The notes beneath the pieces are model-generated. The model searched no databases. It had not been told where the DNA came from and worked only from the letters and a program-made list of their open reading frames with translations. From positions 32,890 through 96,889 of the forward strand of contig JAFXAA010000031.1 in the NCBI GenBank assembly GCA_017522105.1: a stretch of 64,000 nucleotides of DNA, given 5' to 3'. The stretch's first letter is position 1. Each line of letters starts with the position of its first letter. The translations under genes were made by a program, and so were the position numbers. The DNA is from Bacteroidales bacterium. GTDB lineage: Bacteria > Bacteroidota > Bacteroidia > Bacteroidales > P3. This document shows positions 26,557 through 36,111 of the stretch, in pieces.

Positions 26557-26587
26557 CAAATGTACAAATTATTTTTTAAACAGCAAA
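26557..26587 (-). promoter_or_regulatory. Promoter of the TPR-secG unit
   Basis: On the minus strand TTTG (complement of 26584-26587), 19-bp spacer, TACATTTG (complement of 26557-26564). The 307-bp divergent spacer to rpmH holds this, the rpmH promoter and AT-rich sequence. Unlike the longer divergent spacers it has no hairpin repeat. Confidence 0.75.
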
Positions 26588-26664
26588 ACAAGAATTTATT
26601 TCATCTCGGTTAAACACTAAAATACAGTATATTGTATAGAAAAAAGATTTTTTTTAGAACATTT

Positions 26665-26698
26665 TTTGTTCACAATTCAAAAAAAATGTGTACTTTTG
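26665..26698 (+). promoter_or_regulatory. Promoter of rpmH
   Basis: TTTG (26665-26668), 22-bp spacer, TACTTTTG (26691-26698), 67 bp ahead of the rpmH ATG. Confidence 0.75.
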
Positions 26699-26765
26699 CA
26701 AACTCAAATTTGCGGCAGGAAAGCAGTCGCGACTTTGCAAAAAAGAACAAAAAAATATTGATGAT

Positions 26766-26912
26766 ATGAAGAGAACATTCCAACCCTCGCTGAGAAAAAG
26801 AGCCAACAAGCACGGTTTCCGCAAGAGAATGTCCACCGCCAACGGTAGGAAAGTGCTGGCCGCCCGTCGCCGCAAAGGCAGAAAGAGACTGACCGTTTCT
26901 GACGAACGATAG
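26766..26912 (+). CDS. rpmH: 50S ribosomal protein L34
   Basis: A 48-residue, highly basic large-subunit protein. It opens with the invariant [21 protein letters not shown], continues with [20 protein letters not shown], and matches L34 over its full length. Upstream in-frame ATGs lie before or inside the promoter and are rejected. It is a single-gene unit with its own promoter and terminator. Confidence 0.97.
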   Translation: MKRTFQPSLRKRANKHGFRKRMSTANGRKVLAARRRKGRKRLTVSDER

Positions 26913-26937
26913 TCTTGCCGCACAGGGCTGAAACGCT

Positions 26938-26975
26938 AACGAGGCGCAACGCAATATGTGTTGCGCCTCGTTTTA
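26938..26975 (+). terminator. Terminator after rpmH
   Basis: A 13-bp stem (arms 26938-26950 and 26960-26972) with a 9-nt loop and a following TTTTA tract, 25 bp after the rpmH stop. Confidence 0.85.
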
Positions 26976-27131
26976 TTTTGCATCGACAACCTGCACGCCC
27001 CTATTCTCATGCAACTCTGGCGCCGGTGAGCCCAGGCAAAGCCAGCAAATAGGGAGAGTCTTTTTTCTACTCACACATAATATTTTACGTTTTTCAGCGT
27101 TTTGGGATGCAAACAACAACGACAGAACGCA

Positions 27132-28550
27132 ATGGGAAGAAAAAACAAGGAACTACCTCTGCTTGAGCGAGTGGAGATTACAGATGCAGGCGCCGAAGGG
27201 ATGTCCATAGCCAAGGTGGACGGATTGGTGGTTTTCGTGCCTTTCGTGGTGCCGGGCGATGTGGCAGACATCCAGCTGTACCGCAAGAAGAAAAACTATG
27301 CTGAAGGACGCGCCATACGATTCCACCGGCTGTCGGAGTTGCGCGTTGAAGCCGCATGCCCACACTTCGGCGTCTGTGGCGGATGCAAGTGGCAGACAAT
27401 GAAGTACGAGGCACAACTCGAGGCCAAGCAGCGCCAGGTACGCGATAATCTGGAGCGACTCGGCGGAGTAAACTGCGACGGCATGCGACCCATCTGCGGC
27501 TCGGAAAGCATATATCATTACCGCAACAAGCTGGAATACACATTCTCCTCACGGGCATGGCTCACCGACCCCGCCGCACGCCAAGAGAATATCTGGGGGG
27601 CACTGGGTTTCCACATCCCGCAACTGTTTGACAAGGTGCTGCCTATCGAGCGTTGTGTCCTACAACCCGAACCGAGCAATGACATACGGCTGGCCATCAG
27701 GAACTACGCCATTGAGCACGGCCTCGAATGCTACGACATACGCCAGCACACAGGCTACTTGCGCAACATCGTGATCCGCAATACATCGCTGGGGCACTGG
27801 ATGGTCATCGTGGTTATTGCAGACGAGGACACGTCGCGCCTCTTCCCGCTACTTGATATGCTGCGAGAGCGCTTCCCGCAGATTACGTCGCTACAGTATA
27901 TCATCAACACAAAGCTGAACGATTCGTACTCCGACCTTGACGTGCACACCTACGCCGGCACAGACCACATCGAAGAGGAGATGGAGGGATGGAACGGAGG
28001 CAAGGCGCTGCGCTACATTATAAACCCCAAATCGTTCTACCAGACCAACTCGGCGCAAGCACGACGGCTGTACGGATTTGTGGCCGAGCTCGCCGAGTTA
28101 CAACCCACGGACACCCTATACGACCTTTACACTGGCACGGGCACCATAGCGCTGTTCCTTGCCTCGCAGGCAAAAAAAGTGGTAGGCATAGAATATGTGG
28201 AGGAGGCTATTGCCGACGCAAAGATCAACGCGCAGCGCAACGGCTTCGACAACACGGTGTTCTACGCTGGCGACATGGCCAAGGTGCTCACCGCCGAATT
28301 CATCAAGCAGAACGGACGCCCCGACGTTGTAGTCACCGACCCGCCACGGGCCGGCATGCACGAGCGTGTCGTGGCGCAACTACTTGATGCCGCCCCGCGC
28401 AAGATAGTGTATGTCAGCTGCAACCCCGCCACACAGGCCCGCGACTTGAAGCTGCTCGCCGAACGCTACGAGGTACGCCGCATACAACCTGTAGATATGT
28501 TCCCCCACACACAGCATGTGGAGAACGTGGCAGAGCTTGTCCTGCGGTAA
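27132..28550 (+). CDS. rlmD: 23S rRNA (uracil-C5)-methyltransferase, RlmD/TrmA family
   Basis: A SAM-dependent m5U methyltransferase of 472 residues. The N-terminal TRAM domain (about 10-70) precedes an iron-sulfur cysteine set CPHFGVCGGCKW (CX5CX2C), with a fourth Cys later (PIERCVLQ). The methyltransferase core shows LYDLYTGTGTIALFLA (SAM binding), VVTDPPRAGMHERV and the catalytic VSCNPATQARDL. RlmD targets U1939 in E. coli, but Bacteroidota often have several paralogues, so the exact uridine is not certain. The start is MGRKNKELPLLERV; 10 upstream in-frame codons are less likely. Confidence 0.92.
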   Translation: MGRKNKELPLLERVEITDAGAEGMSIAKVDGLVVFVPFVVPGDVADIQLYRKKKNYAEGRAIRFHRLSELRVEAACPHFGVCGGCKWQTMKYEAQLEAKQRQVRDNLERLGGVNCDGMRPICGSESIYHYRNKLEYTFSSRAWLTDPAARQENIWGALGFHIPQLFDKVLPIERCVLQPEPSNDIRLAIRNYAIEHGLECYDIRQHTGYLRNIVIRNTSLGHWMVIVVIADEDTSRLFPLLDMLRERFPQITSLQYIINTKLNDSYSDLDVHTYAGTDHIEEEMEGWNGGKALRYIINPKSFYQTNSAQARRLYGFVAELAELQPTDTLYDLYTGTGTIALFLASQAKKVVGIEYVEEAIADAKINAQRNGFDNTVFYAGDMAKVLTAEFIKQNGRPDVVVTDPPRAGMHERVVAQLLDAAPRKIVYVSCNPATQARDLKLLAERYEVRRIQPVDMFPHTQHVENVAELVLR

Positions 28551-28627
28551 CAGACATGCCAATAAGTTAAAATATTGCAAAAACACTTTTTTTTAAACAA
28601 AAAGTCCACTATAATAAAAAAAAGTGT

Positions 28628-28635
28628 TATCTTTG
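28628..28635 (+). promoter_or_regulatory. Promoter -7 element upstream of the 28.7 kb T9SS gene
   Basis: TATCTTTG at 28628-28635, 104 bp before the ATG. The leader contains a small inverted repeat (GGCACTC-AAA-GTGCC) and an A-rich stretch. Confidence 0.65.
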
Positions 28636-28739
28636 CACGTTGTACATGTTGACGCGCGGTGGCACTCAAAGTGCCACAACGAGCTACACGACAACATAAT
28701 AACAAAAGATAATAATAATAAAAAATACAAACCAACAAG

Positions 28740-31025
28740 ATGAAAAAAGCATTATTAAGTCTATTTTTGGCTTTCACTTGCATGCCTGTATTCGCACAGA
28801 CTAAATCTGTCGTCGTAGAGCACATCAACCTTGTACGGTGCACCCCTTTCTTCTGGAGCATCACAGATAGCACCTACAGCGAGAGTACAGTTGTAACCGT
28901 GACACGACCAGACACAGTATATGTCTTAGACCTCACCATTGACCCCGATGGAATCATAAGAGACACCGTAAATGTGACTGCCAACTGCACCTATATCTGG
29001 CGAGACAGCCTGACATTCCACACCTCCGGTCTTGATTCTGCCAGAGTTCTTGCCACCAGCGGATGTGACAGCATTCACTACTTCAACCTGACCATAAATG
29101 GAGACTTTGATACGTTAATGCTTGACACCACAGTGTGTGGCTACTATATGGCACCTTGGGGAGAAAGACTTACCCATGACACAATAATTGATACCAACTA
29201 TACCACCGAAGCTGGATGCCAGCGCCGCGACAGTCTTATTCTCAAAGTAAACCCCACCTACAACATGCCACCCGTCATCAAAGAGGCTGATTGTAGTTAT
29301 ACATGGCGTGCGGCCAACGATCTCGTCATCACCGACACCATGATACACTCGTTCAAGACCAGAGGCACCAATGCCGGATGCGACAGCATAATAAACATCA
29401 AAGTCAATATGTCTTTCCACATAGATACAACTTATGACACTGTAGTATGCGACAAATATATTGCCCCATGGGATAACATCTACACAGCTACTGGCACACA
29501 TGTGCATCGCGACACATCGGCCACTGGCTGTATCACCACGACCACCGTAGAGCTCACTGTCAACAACAGCTTTACCGACACCGCATGGGCACTTAACAAT
29601 ACTATTGACACCACCATTGGCTGCTACCTTACGTGGGGCGACACAACCATAAAAAACATTACCGCCGACACCGTGCTGCGCAGACTCAGCAATGTCGCTG
29701 TCAACGGCTGCGACAGCGTGGCCGCAGTGCATGTAATAGCCCTTTCTCACATGGAAGATGTAGATACCACTGTCACTCCATGTTTCCACCCATATAGGTG
29801 GCATCCCTACACCGGCAAAGTACACTCCCTTAGTAATAGCGGCGTTTATCGTGACACAAACATAACAGGTACCGGGGAAAACACATGTACAACCCATTAT
29901 ACACTCAACCTCAACTTCGGTGATTCCATCAGCAACAAGTATGCCAAACGTAAACTCCGCTGCGAGTTTGACAGCCTAAAGATTGGCACGCCGCGCTACT
30001 CGTTCCGCATTGAAAACGGCGATACCGTTGTACGCAAATATGCCAATAACAATATGACAATTGTAGACATAGATAGTATTTTCACATACAACTCATCCAA
30101 AAAGTGTACCACATACTTCAAGATAGGCCTAAACATAATGCAACCCATAGACACAACCAGGACCAACACCAAAGTTGCCTGCGACAAATATCAGGATCTG
30201 ACATTTAACCATGTATTTACAAAAAGTATAGACACTTCCATTGTTCACAAAGGAAGACCCGATATCAATTCATATAGTGACCTTAATGTGGATATTCCTC
30301 ATGAGGCAGCAGCATGCTACAACAGAATATATACGCTAAACCTTACAATAAACAACAGCGATACTTTGAGAAGGGCGAGTGACACTGTGACGAGCTGCGA
30401 TAAATATGTGTGGCCATTCAATGACTCAACATATATAAGAACAACTAACATTTATCGCAAAACAAAAGACACAACTATTCATGGATGTGCAGTATATTGC
30501 AACCTGAACCTGACTATCAACAACACCCCGTTATCATATATTACGGGCGATTGGATGCTTGCTCCCGACGGCAGTACAACCCTGCATGCTGTGAGCCAGG
30601 ACAACAACCTCACCTACGCATGGTACGAGAACGGCACCTATGCAGCTGATGGCGATACCTATGAGGTGACCGACCGCAACAACCACGAGAATATTGACAT
30701 CCTTCTCACCGCCAGCAACGGCAACGGCTGCCCCGACAGCAACTGGCTGACCATCGTCTTCGCCCCCATTGGCATCGACGACGTTGATGGTGTTGACGTG
30801 AGCATCTTCCCCAACCCCGCCACGCGTTTTGTCAACCTGCGCACCTCCGAGGCCATCAGCACCGTTAGCGTGTTCAACGCCATCGGCCAGCAGGTGATGT
30901 TGCGCCAGGGCGACGGCGAGGACATGCAGATAGACCTCACCGGCCTTGCCAGCGGACACTACACCATGCGCATCCGCACCATTGAAGGCCATGAAGCAAT
31001 CCGCAAATTTATCGTCAACAAATAA
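28740..31025 (+). CDS. Secreted Cys-repeat protein with T9SS type A sorting domain
   Basis: A 761-residue secreted protein of unknown function. The signal peptide is MKKALLSLFLAFTCMPVFA. The body is a series of diverged 90-100-residue units with paired motifs of the form C-x-Y-x-W and GCDSxxxxxLTIN, related to the repeats of the 61-64 kb protein. The C-terminal part, VSIFPNPATRFVNLRTSE to HEAIRKFIVNK, is a T9SS type A domain, so outer-membrane export and surface anchoring are inferred. The repeat body (to about 30,540) is markedly AT-richer than the last ~480 bp, suggesting a composite origin. Its terminator lies inside the next gene. Confidence 0.85.
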   Translation: MKKALLSLFLAFTCMPVFAQTKSVVVEHINLVRCTPFFWSITDSTYSESTVVTVTRPDTVYVLDLTIDPDGIIRDTVNVTANCTYIWRDSLTFHTSGLDSARVLATSGCDSIHYFNLTINGDFDTLMLDTTVCGYYMAPWGERLTHDTIIDTNYTTEAGCQRRDSLILKVNPTYNMPPVIKEADCSYTWRAANDLVITDTMIHSFKTRGTNAGCDSIINIKVNMSFHIDTTYDTVVCDKYIAPWDNIYTATGTHVHRDTSATGCITTTTVELTVNNSFTDTAWALNNTIDTTIGCYLTWGDTTIKNITADTVLRRLSNVAVNGCDSVAAVHVIALSHMEDVDTTVTPCFHPYRWHPYTGKVHSLSNSGVYRDTNITGTGENTCTTHYTLNLNFGDSISNKYAKRKLRCEFDSLKIGTPRYSFRIENGDTVVRKYANNNMTIVDIDSIFTYNSSKKCTTYFKIGLNIMQPIDTTRTNTKVACDKYQDLTFNHVFTKSIDTSIVHKGRPDINSYSDLNVDIPHEAAACYNRIYTLNLTINNSDTLRRASDTVTSCDKYVWPFNDSTYIRTTNIYRKTKDTTIHGCAVYCNLNLTINNTPLSYITGDWMLAPDGSTTLHAVSQDNNLTYAWYENGTYAADGDTYEVTDRNNHENIDILLTASNGNGCPDSNWLTIVFAPIGIDDVDGVDVSIFPNPATRFVNLRTSEAISTVSVFNAIGQQVMLRQGDGEDMQIDLTGLASGHYTMRIRTIEGHEAIRKFIVNK

Positions 31026-32060
31026 ATGACCACCACGGTAAACACAAAAAGCGTTCGGCACCGCCGTGCCGGACGCTTTTTTTTGTGCCTTGCAGCGCTT
31101 CTCAGCGCCTCCTGCGGGCAGATGCACATACAGTTCGGCGGAGAGGCACAAGGCACATATTACAGCATCAGCTACTATGACCGGCATGGCCGCAACCTGC
31201 AGCACCAAGTGGACTCGCTGCTGCAGGCCTTCGACCAGTCGGCATCCCTCTGGGTGGACAGCTCGCTCCTGCGGCGCCTCAACGCCAACGCCACAGACAG
31301 TATGGACGACATTCTAACCCAGCTGCTGACCTACTCGCAAAGAATAAGCGACTACACCGGCGGTGCCTTCGACCCGCGCATAGGGCGCATCGTGCAGGCT
31401 TGGGGCTTCAGCTTCCGCCAACAGAAGGAACCAGACAGTGCGAGCCTGCAAGAGATGCTCGCAGCAGCACGCGGCAGCGTGGCCGCAACCGACGGTCGCC
31501 TGGTAAAGGAATGCCCCGGCACAGAACTTGACTTCAACGCCATAGCGCAAGGCTATTCCGTAGACCTCATAGCGGCAATGTTCGACAGCCTCGGCATCGG
31601 CAACTATATAATAGACGTGGGCGGCGAAGTGATAGCACGTGGCAGCAAGCCCGGCGGCATGCCTTGGAGAGTCGGCGTGGAGCGCCCCGCCAGCGACAGC
31701 ATTGCCGCGCCGGTGGTGCACTCCATCGTAGCACTGCGCGACGCTGCCCTTGTCACCTCAGGCAGCTACCGCAAGTACTACGAGCGCGACGGCATACGCT
31801 ACTCCCACACCATAGACCCCGCCACGGGACGTCCCGTGCAGCACTCACTCCTCAGCGTCTCCGTCGTCGACAGCACGGCATGGCTTGCCGACGCCATGGC
31901 CACAGCCTACATGGTCATGGGCCTCGACAGCGCCCGCCGCTTCATTGCCACACACCCCGATGGCCCAGGCACAGCGGCGGCACTCTTCATCTACGACTCA
32001 TGCGGCACCCTGTGCACCTATGCCACACCAGCCTTTGAAACGATAACCCTTAAACAATAA
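31026..32060 (+). CDS. apbE: FAD:protein FMN transferase ApbE (lipoprotein)
   Basis: ApbE covalently attaches FMN to threonines of Na+-NQR/Rnf subunits and related flavoproteins in the periplasm. The 344-residue protein has a lipoprotein signal ending LLSASC-G. The ApbE blocks are GTYYSISYY, YTGGAFDPRIGRIVQAWGF, DFNAIAQGYSVDLIAAM, NYIIDVGGEVIARGSKPGG and SHTIDPATGRPVQ. The start codon directly abuts the previous stop. A Rho-independent-like hairpin lies over codons 7-19, so expression may depend on read-through or on ribosomes already translating this region. A later start would remove the lipobox. Confidence 0.93.
   Translation: MTTTVNTKSVRHRRAGRFFLCLAALLSASCGQMHIQFGGEAQGTYYSISYYDRHGRNLQHQVDSLLQAFDQSASLWVDSSLLRRLNANATDSMDDILTQLLTYSQRISDYTGGAFDPRIGRIVQAWGFSFRQQKEPDSASLQEMLAAARGSVAATDGRLVKECPGTELDFNAIAQGYSVDLIAAMFDSLGIGNYIIDVGGEVIARGSKPGGMPWRVGVERPASDSIAAPVVHSIVALRDAALVTSGSYRKYYERDGIRYSHTIDPATGRPVQHSLLSVSVVDSTAWLADAMATAYMVMGLDSARRFIATHPDGPGTAAALFIYDSCGTLCTYATPAFETITLKQ
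31046..31084 (+). terminator. Rho-independent terminator inside the apbE start region
   Basis: 16-bp arms (31046-31061 and 31066-31081, one G-U wobble) with a 4-nt loop, then a run of T's. It lies 20 bp after the T9SS gene stop, and its sequence encodes part of the ApbE signal peptide. Confidence 0.85.
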
Positions 32061-32063
32061 CCC

Positions 32064-32924
32064 ATGAAATCAATGACAGGATACGCCAAAGTGCAGAGCA
32101 CCGTTGGCGACAAGAAGCTGAACATAGAGATAAAAACCCTCAACAGCAAGCAGCTCGACCTCATCGTCAAACTCCCCGCTGTCTACCGCAGCCGCGAGCT
32201 TGACATCCGCGCCCTGCTGGCGCCCCTGGAGCGCGGCAAGGTGGAGTTTGTGATGACCGAGGAGAGCGGCGGCAGCGTGGCCGTCCTCAACGAGAGCCTG
32301 CTCACGTCACGCTACGAGGCCTTGCAGGGCATTGCCGCACGCCTTGGTGCCGACACCGGGCACCTCCTCGCCAGCCTGGCCGCCAGCAACGACATCTGGA
32401 ACAGCGACGCCGACCAAGATTCCGACGACACACAATGGGCCACACTGGAGGCCGACATACGGCGCGCTGTGGAACTCACCGACCAGTTCCGCAAGCATGA
32501 AGGCGACGTGCTGGAGCGCGACTTCCATCGCCATGTGGACCTCATAGAGCAGCTCCTGGGCCAGATACCGCCCTACGAGGCCGAGCGCATAGAGACCGCC
32601 AAGGACCGCATACGGCACTATATGGCCGACGCTGCCGTCAAGGAGGTGGACCAGAACCGCTTCGAGCAGGAGCTCATCTACTATCTTGAGAAGCTCGACA
32701 TCACCGAAGAGAAGGTGCGCCTGCAGAAACACATAGACTATTTCCGCCACACCATGGCCACAGAACCCTCCTGCGGCAAGAAGCTCGGCTTCGTGGCGCA
32801 GGAGATGGGGCGCGAGATAAACACCACCGGCAGCAAAGCCAACCACGTAGAGATACAGCGCATAGTGGTGGCCATGAAGGACGAGCTGGAGAAAATAAAA
32901 GAGCAGCTGGGCAACGTACTGTAA
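32064..32924 (+). CDS. YicC/YloC-family endoribonuclease
   Basis: A 286-residue YicC-family protein. It has the N-terminal MKSMTGYAKVQ and LNSKQLDLIVKLP, and a helical middle. The conserved C-terminus contains DYFRHTMATEPSCGKKLGFVAQEMGREINTTGSKAN. E. coli YicC is reported as an RNase that affects small-RNA turnover, and the same activity is inferred here. It follows apbE by 3 bp. The guanylate kinase gene that often neighbours it is not present. Confidence 0.93.
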   Translation: MKSMTGYAKVQSTVGDKKLNIEIKTLNSKQLDLIVKLPAVYRSRELDIRALLAPLERGKVEFVMTEESGGSVAVLNESLLTSRYEALQGIAARLGADTGHLLASLAASNDIWNSDADQDSDDTQWATLEADIRRAVELTDQFRKHEGDVLERDFHRHVDLIEQLLGQIPPYEAERIETAKDRIRHYMADAAVKEVDQNRFEQELIYYLEKLDITEEKVRLQKHIDYFRHTMATEPSCGKKLGFVAQEMGREINTTGSKANHVEIQRIVVAMKDELEKIKEQLGNVL

Positions 32925-32934
32925 TTCTCATAAG

Positions 32935-32991
32935 AAGTTAAGGAGTTAAGACAATACCGCGTCTGGCACATTTGTCTTAACTTCTTAACTT
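32935..32991. repeat. Inverted repeat of AAGTTAAG-type units after yicC
   Basis: 20-bp arms (32935-32954 and 32972-32991, one mismatch) composed of 8-9-bp AAGTTAAG units, separated by 17 bp. It lies just after the yicC stop and upstream of the shared terminator. It resembles the 59.7 kb element in design. Confidence 0.8.
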
Positions 32992-33007
32992 TCCCCCCAT
33001 GAACAAC

Positions 33008-33041
33008 AAAAAAGAACTCCCCGTTTGGGGAGTTCTTTTTT
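33008..33041. terminator. Bidirectional terminator between yicC and the 33-36 kb T9SS gene
   Basis: 15-bp arms (33008-33022 and 33027-33041) with A and T tracts on the outer sides, so it can stop transcription from both converging genes. Confidence 0.9.
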
Positions 33042-33060
33042 GTTATCGTGTCGCTAAAGC

Positions 33061-35835
33061 TTAGCGGACGATGAGCTTCTCAACCTTGCTGAACTTGTCG
33101 TTGGTGACGCGCACGAAGTAGGCGCCGGCAGCGATGTTGCTCAGGTCGACAGTGTGGCTGCTCTCAGCGTTGATGGTGCGGGAGTAGACCACGCGGCCGC
33201 TCATGTCGATGATGCTGCAGTCAACCATACCGGTGACACCGCGCATGTTGATGGACACAGTGCTGGTGGCGGGGTTGGGCTGGAGGCCAAGAGCCACGTT
33301 GACAGCTTCGCTCTCGATGCCGAGGTTGAAGGGATATGCATGGCCGACGGCGCTGACGGAGTGGTCACCAGTAATGTTGGTGAACGTCACGATGTACACA
33401 TCACGTCTGAGCAATACATTGCCATCAGCATCGCGGAGTGCCTCGGGCTGGGCAGTGATAGAATATTCGTCGGTGATGAAGTTGTCCTCATCGGTGACAC
33501 TGATGGTCTGGCCGTCAATAATAATGGCATCGATAACACCAGGATGGGCATAGCTGCTGTCGCCGTGACCCCACACATAGACAGTGGCATCGCCGCCTTC
33601 GAAGGTGGTGAGGGTATCGCCGCAGGCGTTATGATACATGTTGCTCTCCACATTGTAAATCTCATAGTTGGTATCGGTCTCAGAGCAGGTGACGGTGAGC
33701 TGGTGCTCGGCAATCTCCATGCGGGGGCCAACGATGAGGCGAATCATGGGATAGTAGGCATAGTAATCGCCACCAGAGAAACCGGTCACGCCACCATCGG
33801 CAACATAGACATCATGATACTCGGGAGTAAACTGGCGGTAGTAGGGCATACCAAGGTCAGGATCCTCACTGTAGCGGGTACCGGTGCCGGCAGCATCATA
33901 GTAGCCATAGAGGTGACGGGCAACGCCAAAGTAACCATTCTCTGCCAAAGAGTAGCCGAAATAGTAGGCAGTGTTGGGTCTCAGCTCAGGCTGACCATAG
34001 AACTGGATATTGACGGCATTGTAGTTCTCACCGGGACGGATGACGCCGTTGTTTTGGTCAAACTGGGGGTTGACGTCATTAGCGGTAACAGTGTAGGTGT
34101 ACTCATCAGACAGGCCGGTGAACTCGCTGCCCATGAGGTAGCGGCTGTAGTAGATACGGCCGTCGGAAGAGTCGGTGAACGTGATGCTATAGACCCTCGG
34201 CATGATGACAGAGCCAACCTGGGCGGAAGCGGTGGTGTCGGTACGCGGAACAATCTCCATACCACGGATGACCCAAGGGTTGCCCTCGTCGTCGGTGGGG
34301 ATTTCATCAGGTGTAGAGATACGGGTTGTCACCGTGTAACCTGCCGTGTTGAATGTCTCACTGCTAGTAGTATAGTAACGGTTCTCACCTTCCACATAGT
34401 AGCCGAAACGGAAGCTTGAGCGCGAGGGGATGATGCCGTTGTCGTGAGCCAGGCGGAAACCTTCGAGGAGGTTGGTGTTGCCACCACCAGTGGCGCCGAC
34501 CACGCGGTAGCCGATAGTGTCGTACTCAATGGTGTCGTAGTTGGCACCAGCGGTGCCGGTGACAGTAATCTGGTTGAGACCGATTTGGTCGGTGGGCAGA
34601 CCGACGCGCGTGTAGTGGGCGGGCAGGAGATCGGAAGTGGTGTCCCACACCGGGCCGAGGTTGTACATACCGGTGGTTCTGATGCTGTCGAAGAAACCAC
34701 GCTCGTTGAGGGTGATGTACTGGAGGGCAGAGATAGCAGGAATCAGGCTGTCAGCGGTTTTGGAGGTGATGGGGGTCTTGACGCCGGAGGGGCTGATGTG
34801 CCAGGCAGTGGCCTTGGCATTCGTGATGGTCTGAGCACCATCGTTGAAGACCTGACCGTACCAAGCCAGAGGGATGTTCATGCCGTAGGGGATGGTGGCA
34901 TAGGCACCGTCGACAAACTGGTGCTGCGCGCCATACCAATGCTCACTCACAGCAGGCACGATGGCGATGTCGTCAAGAGCATAGTAGAAACCATAGACAT
35001 TGCTGCTGGTGGACGTCTGCACGCGGAAGCGAAGCTGCAGGTTGGGCTGCTGGGCAAACTCGACAGGCATGGTGAGGCCCTTCTTGATAGAGACCCAGCT
35101 CTGCATCGAGGCATCAATACCGACAACATTGTACTCGACAGAATACCACTCGTTGCCAACCTTGAACTCCACAAACTCCTGGTCATACCACTTCATACAG
35201 TCCTGAGTGATGCGAACCTCGTAGAGGCCGTTAGTGTTGGGGTTGGTGATGGCGGGAAGCTGCACATAGCAGTCATGCTGCTGAGAGGATGTGTGGACAG
35301 CACCACCAAAATAGATGAACATCGTGTTGTTGACGTGCGAGGCAGCACCGGTGCCATCGTTGTAGTACAACAGGTTGTTGTTAATCCAGTTTACATCGTA
35401 GCCAAACTGAGCCAACGAACCGCCGGAATAGGTGCTGGCATTCGTGCGCAGGTAGTTGGTGTCAGGAATCAGCATGAAGAATGCGGCATCGCCACTGAGG
35501 TTGTGGGCAGGGATGCTCACAGTGGTCCATCGGTAGTTGCTGTCGGGGTTCTGCATCTTGACGCTCTGGTTGGCACCAACAGCACCACTCGTGCCGTAGA
35601 CAACATTCGTCGTGTTGTTGAAGTCCCAGAAACCGTCAATCAGAGTGTCACCGATGCCGTTGCCACGCTGTTTGGTGAAGATGGAAGCCTTGTAGTCGAC
35701 AGACTTGTTCTGCACAACACCGGTTTCCACATTGCGAGTGCCCCGGCCGTCAAGCATGCTGGTGCAATCGTTGGTCTGTGCCGTTGCCATGGTGGCGAAC
35801 AGGGCCAAACCGAGAACCATTAATGTTTTTTTCAT
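33061..35835 (-). CDS. Secreted T9SS type A sorting domain protein
   Basis: A 924-residue secreted protein of unknown function. The start at MKKTLMVLGLALFATMATAQ gives a clean signal peptide and lies after the promoter, unlike an in-frame ATG 69 bp upstream. The middle is rich in Tyr/Asn/Thr and beta-strand-like, with no domain I can name. The C-terminus (LGLQPNPATSTVSINM to GAYFVRVTNDKFSKVEKLIVR) is a typical T9SS type A domain, indicating export through PorKLMN-type machinery and surface retention or release. It is monocistronic and shares a terminator with yicC. Confidence 0.88.
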   Translation of the reverse strand: MKKTLMVLGLALFATMATAQTNDCTSMLDGRGTRNVETGVVQNKSVDYKASIFTKQRGNGIGDTLIDGFWDFNNTTNVVYGTSGAVGANQSVKMQNPDSNYRWTTVSIPAHNLSGDAAFFMLIPDTNYLRTNASTYSGGSLAQFGYDVNWINNNLLYYNDGTGAASHVNNTMFIYFGGAVHTSSQQHDCYVQLPAITNPNTNGLYEVRITQDCMKWYDQEFVEFKVGNEWYSVEYNVVGIDASMQSWVSIKKGLTMPVEFAQQPNLQLRFRVQTSTSSNVYGFYYALDDIAIVPAVSEHWYGAQHQFVDGAYATIPYGMNIPLAWYGQVFNDGAQTITNAKATAWHISPSGVKTPITSKTADSLIPAISALQYITLNERGFFDSIRTTGMYNLGPVWDTTSDLLPAHYTRVGLPTDQIGLNQITVTGTAGANYDTIEYDTIGYRVVGATGGGNTNLLEGFRLAHDNGIIPSRSSFRFGYYVEGENRYYTTSSETFNTAGYTVTTRISTPDEIPTDDEGNPWVIRGMEIVPRTDTTASAQVGSVIMPRVYSITFTDSSDGRIYYSRYLMGSEFTGLSDEYTYTVTANDVNPQFDQNNGVIRPGENYNAVNIQFYGQPELRPNTAYYFGYSLAENGYFGVARHLYGYYDAAGTGTRYSEDPDLGMPYYRQFTPEYHDVYVADGGVTGFSGGDYYAYYPMIRLIVGPRMEIAEHQLTVTCSETDTNYEIYNVESNMYHNACGDTLTTFEGGDATVYVWGHGDSSYAHPGVIDAIIIDGQTISVTDEDNFITDEYSITAQPEALRDADGNVLLRRDVYIVTFTNITGDHSVSAVGHAYPFNLGIESEAVNVALGLQPNPATSTVSINMRGVTGMVDCSIIDMSGRVVYSRTINAESSHTVDLSNIAAGAYFVRVTNDKFSKVEKLIVR

Positions 35836-35947
35836 GTTGTTTGATTTTTGGTGATTAATATTTTCCTTTTCATTTTCCAGCCCAACACACACGCCTGTAA
35901 GCATTTGCAGCGGTATACGGGCACTTTTTCAGTTTTCAATTCAAATG

Positions 35948-35978
35948 CAAATATAGTCATTTTTTTTCATACGCCAAG
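35948..35978 (-). promoter_or_regulatory. Promoter of the 33-36 kb T9SS gene
   Basis: On the minus strand CTTG (complement of 35975-35978), 19-bp spacer, TATATTTG (complement of 35948-35955), 112 bp before the ATG. Confidence 0.7.
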
Positions 35979-36111
35979 CATTTTATGTTTTTTTTTGATT
36001 TTACTTTCGGCCCGACGCCCGGCATGCAGTGCCGCCGGAGGGGTCGGGGTTGAAGGTTTAGTACCGCATGGAGGCGTTTTATTGCAGCCCCTCCCCTACG
36101 GCATTTCTACG

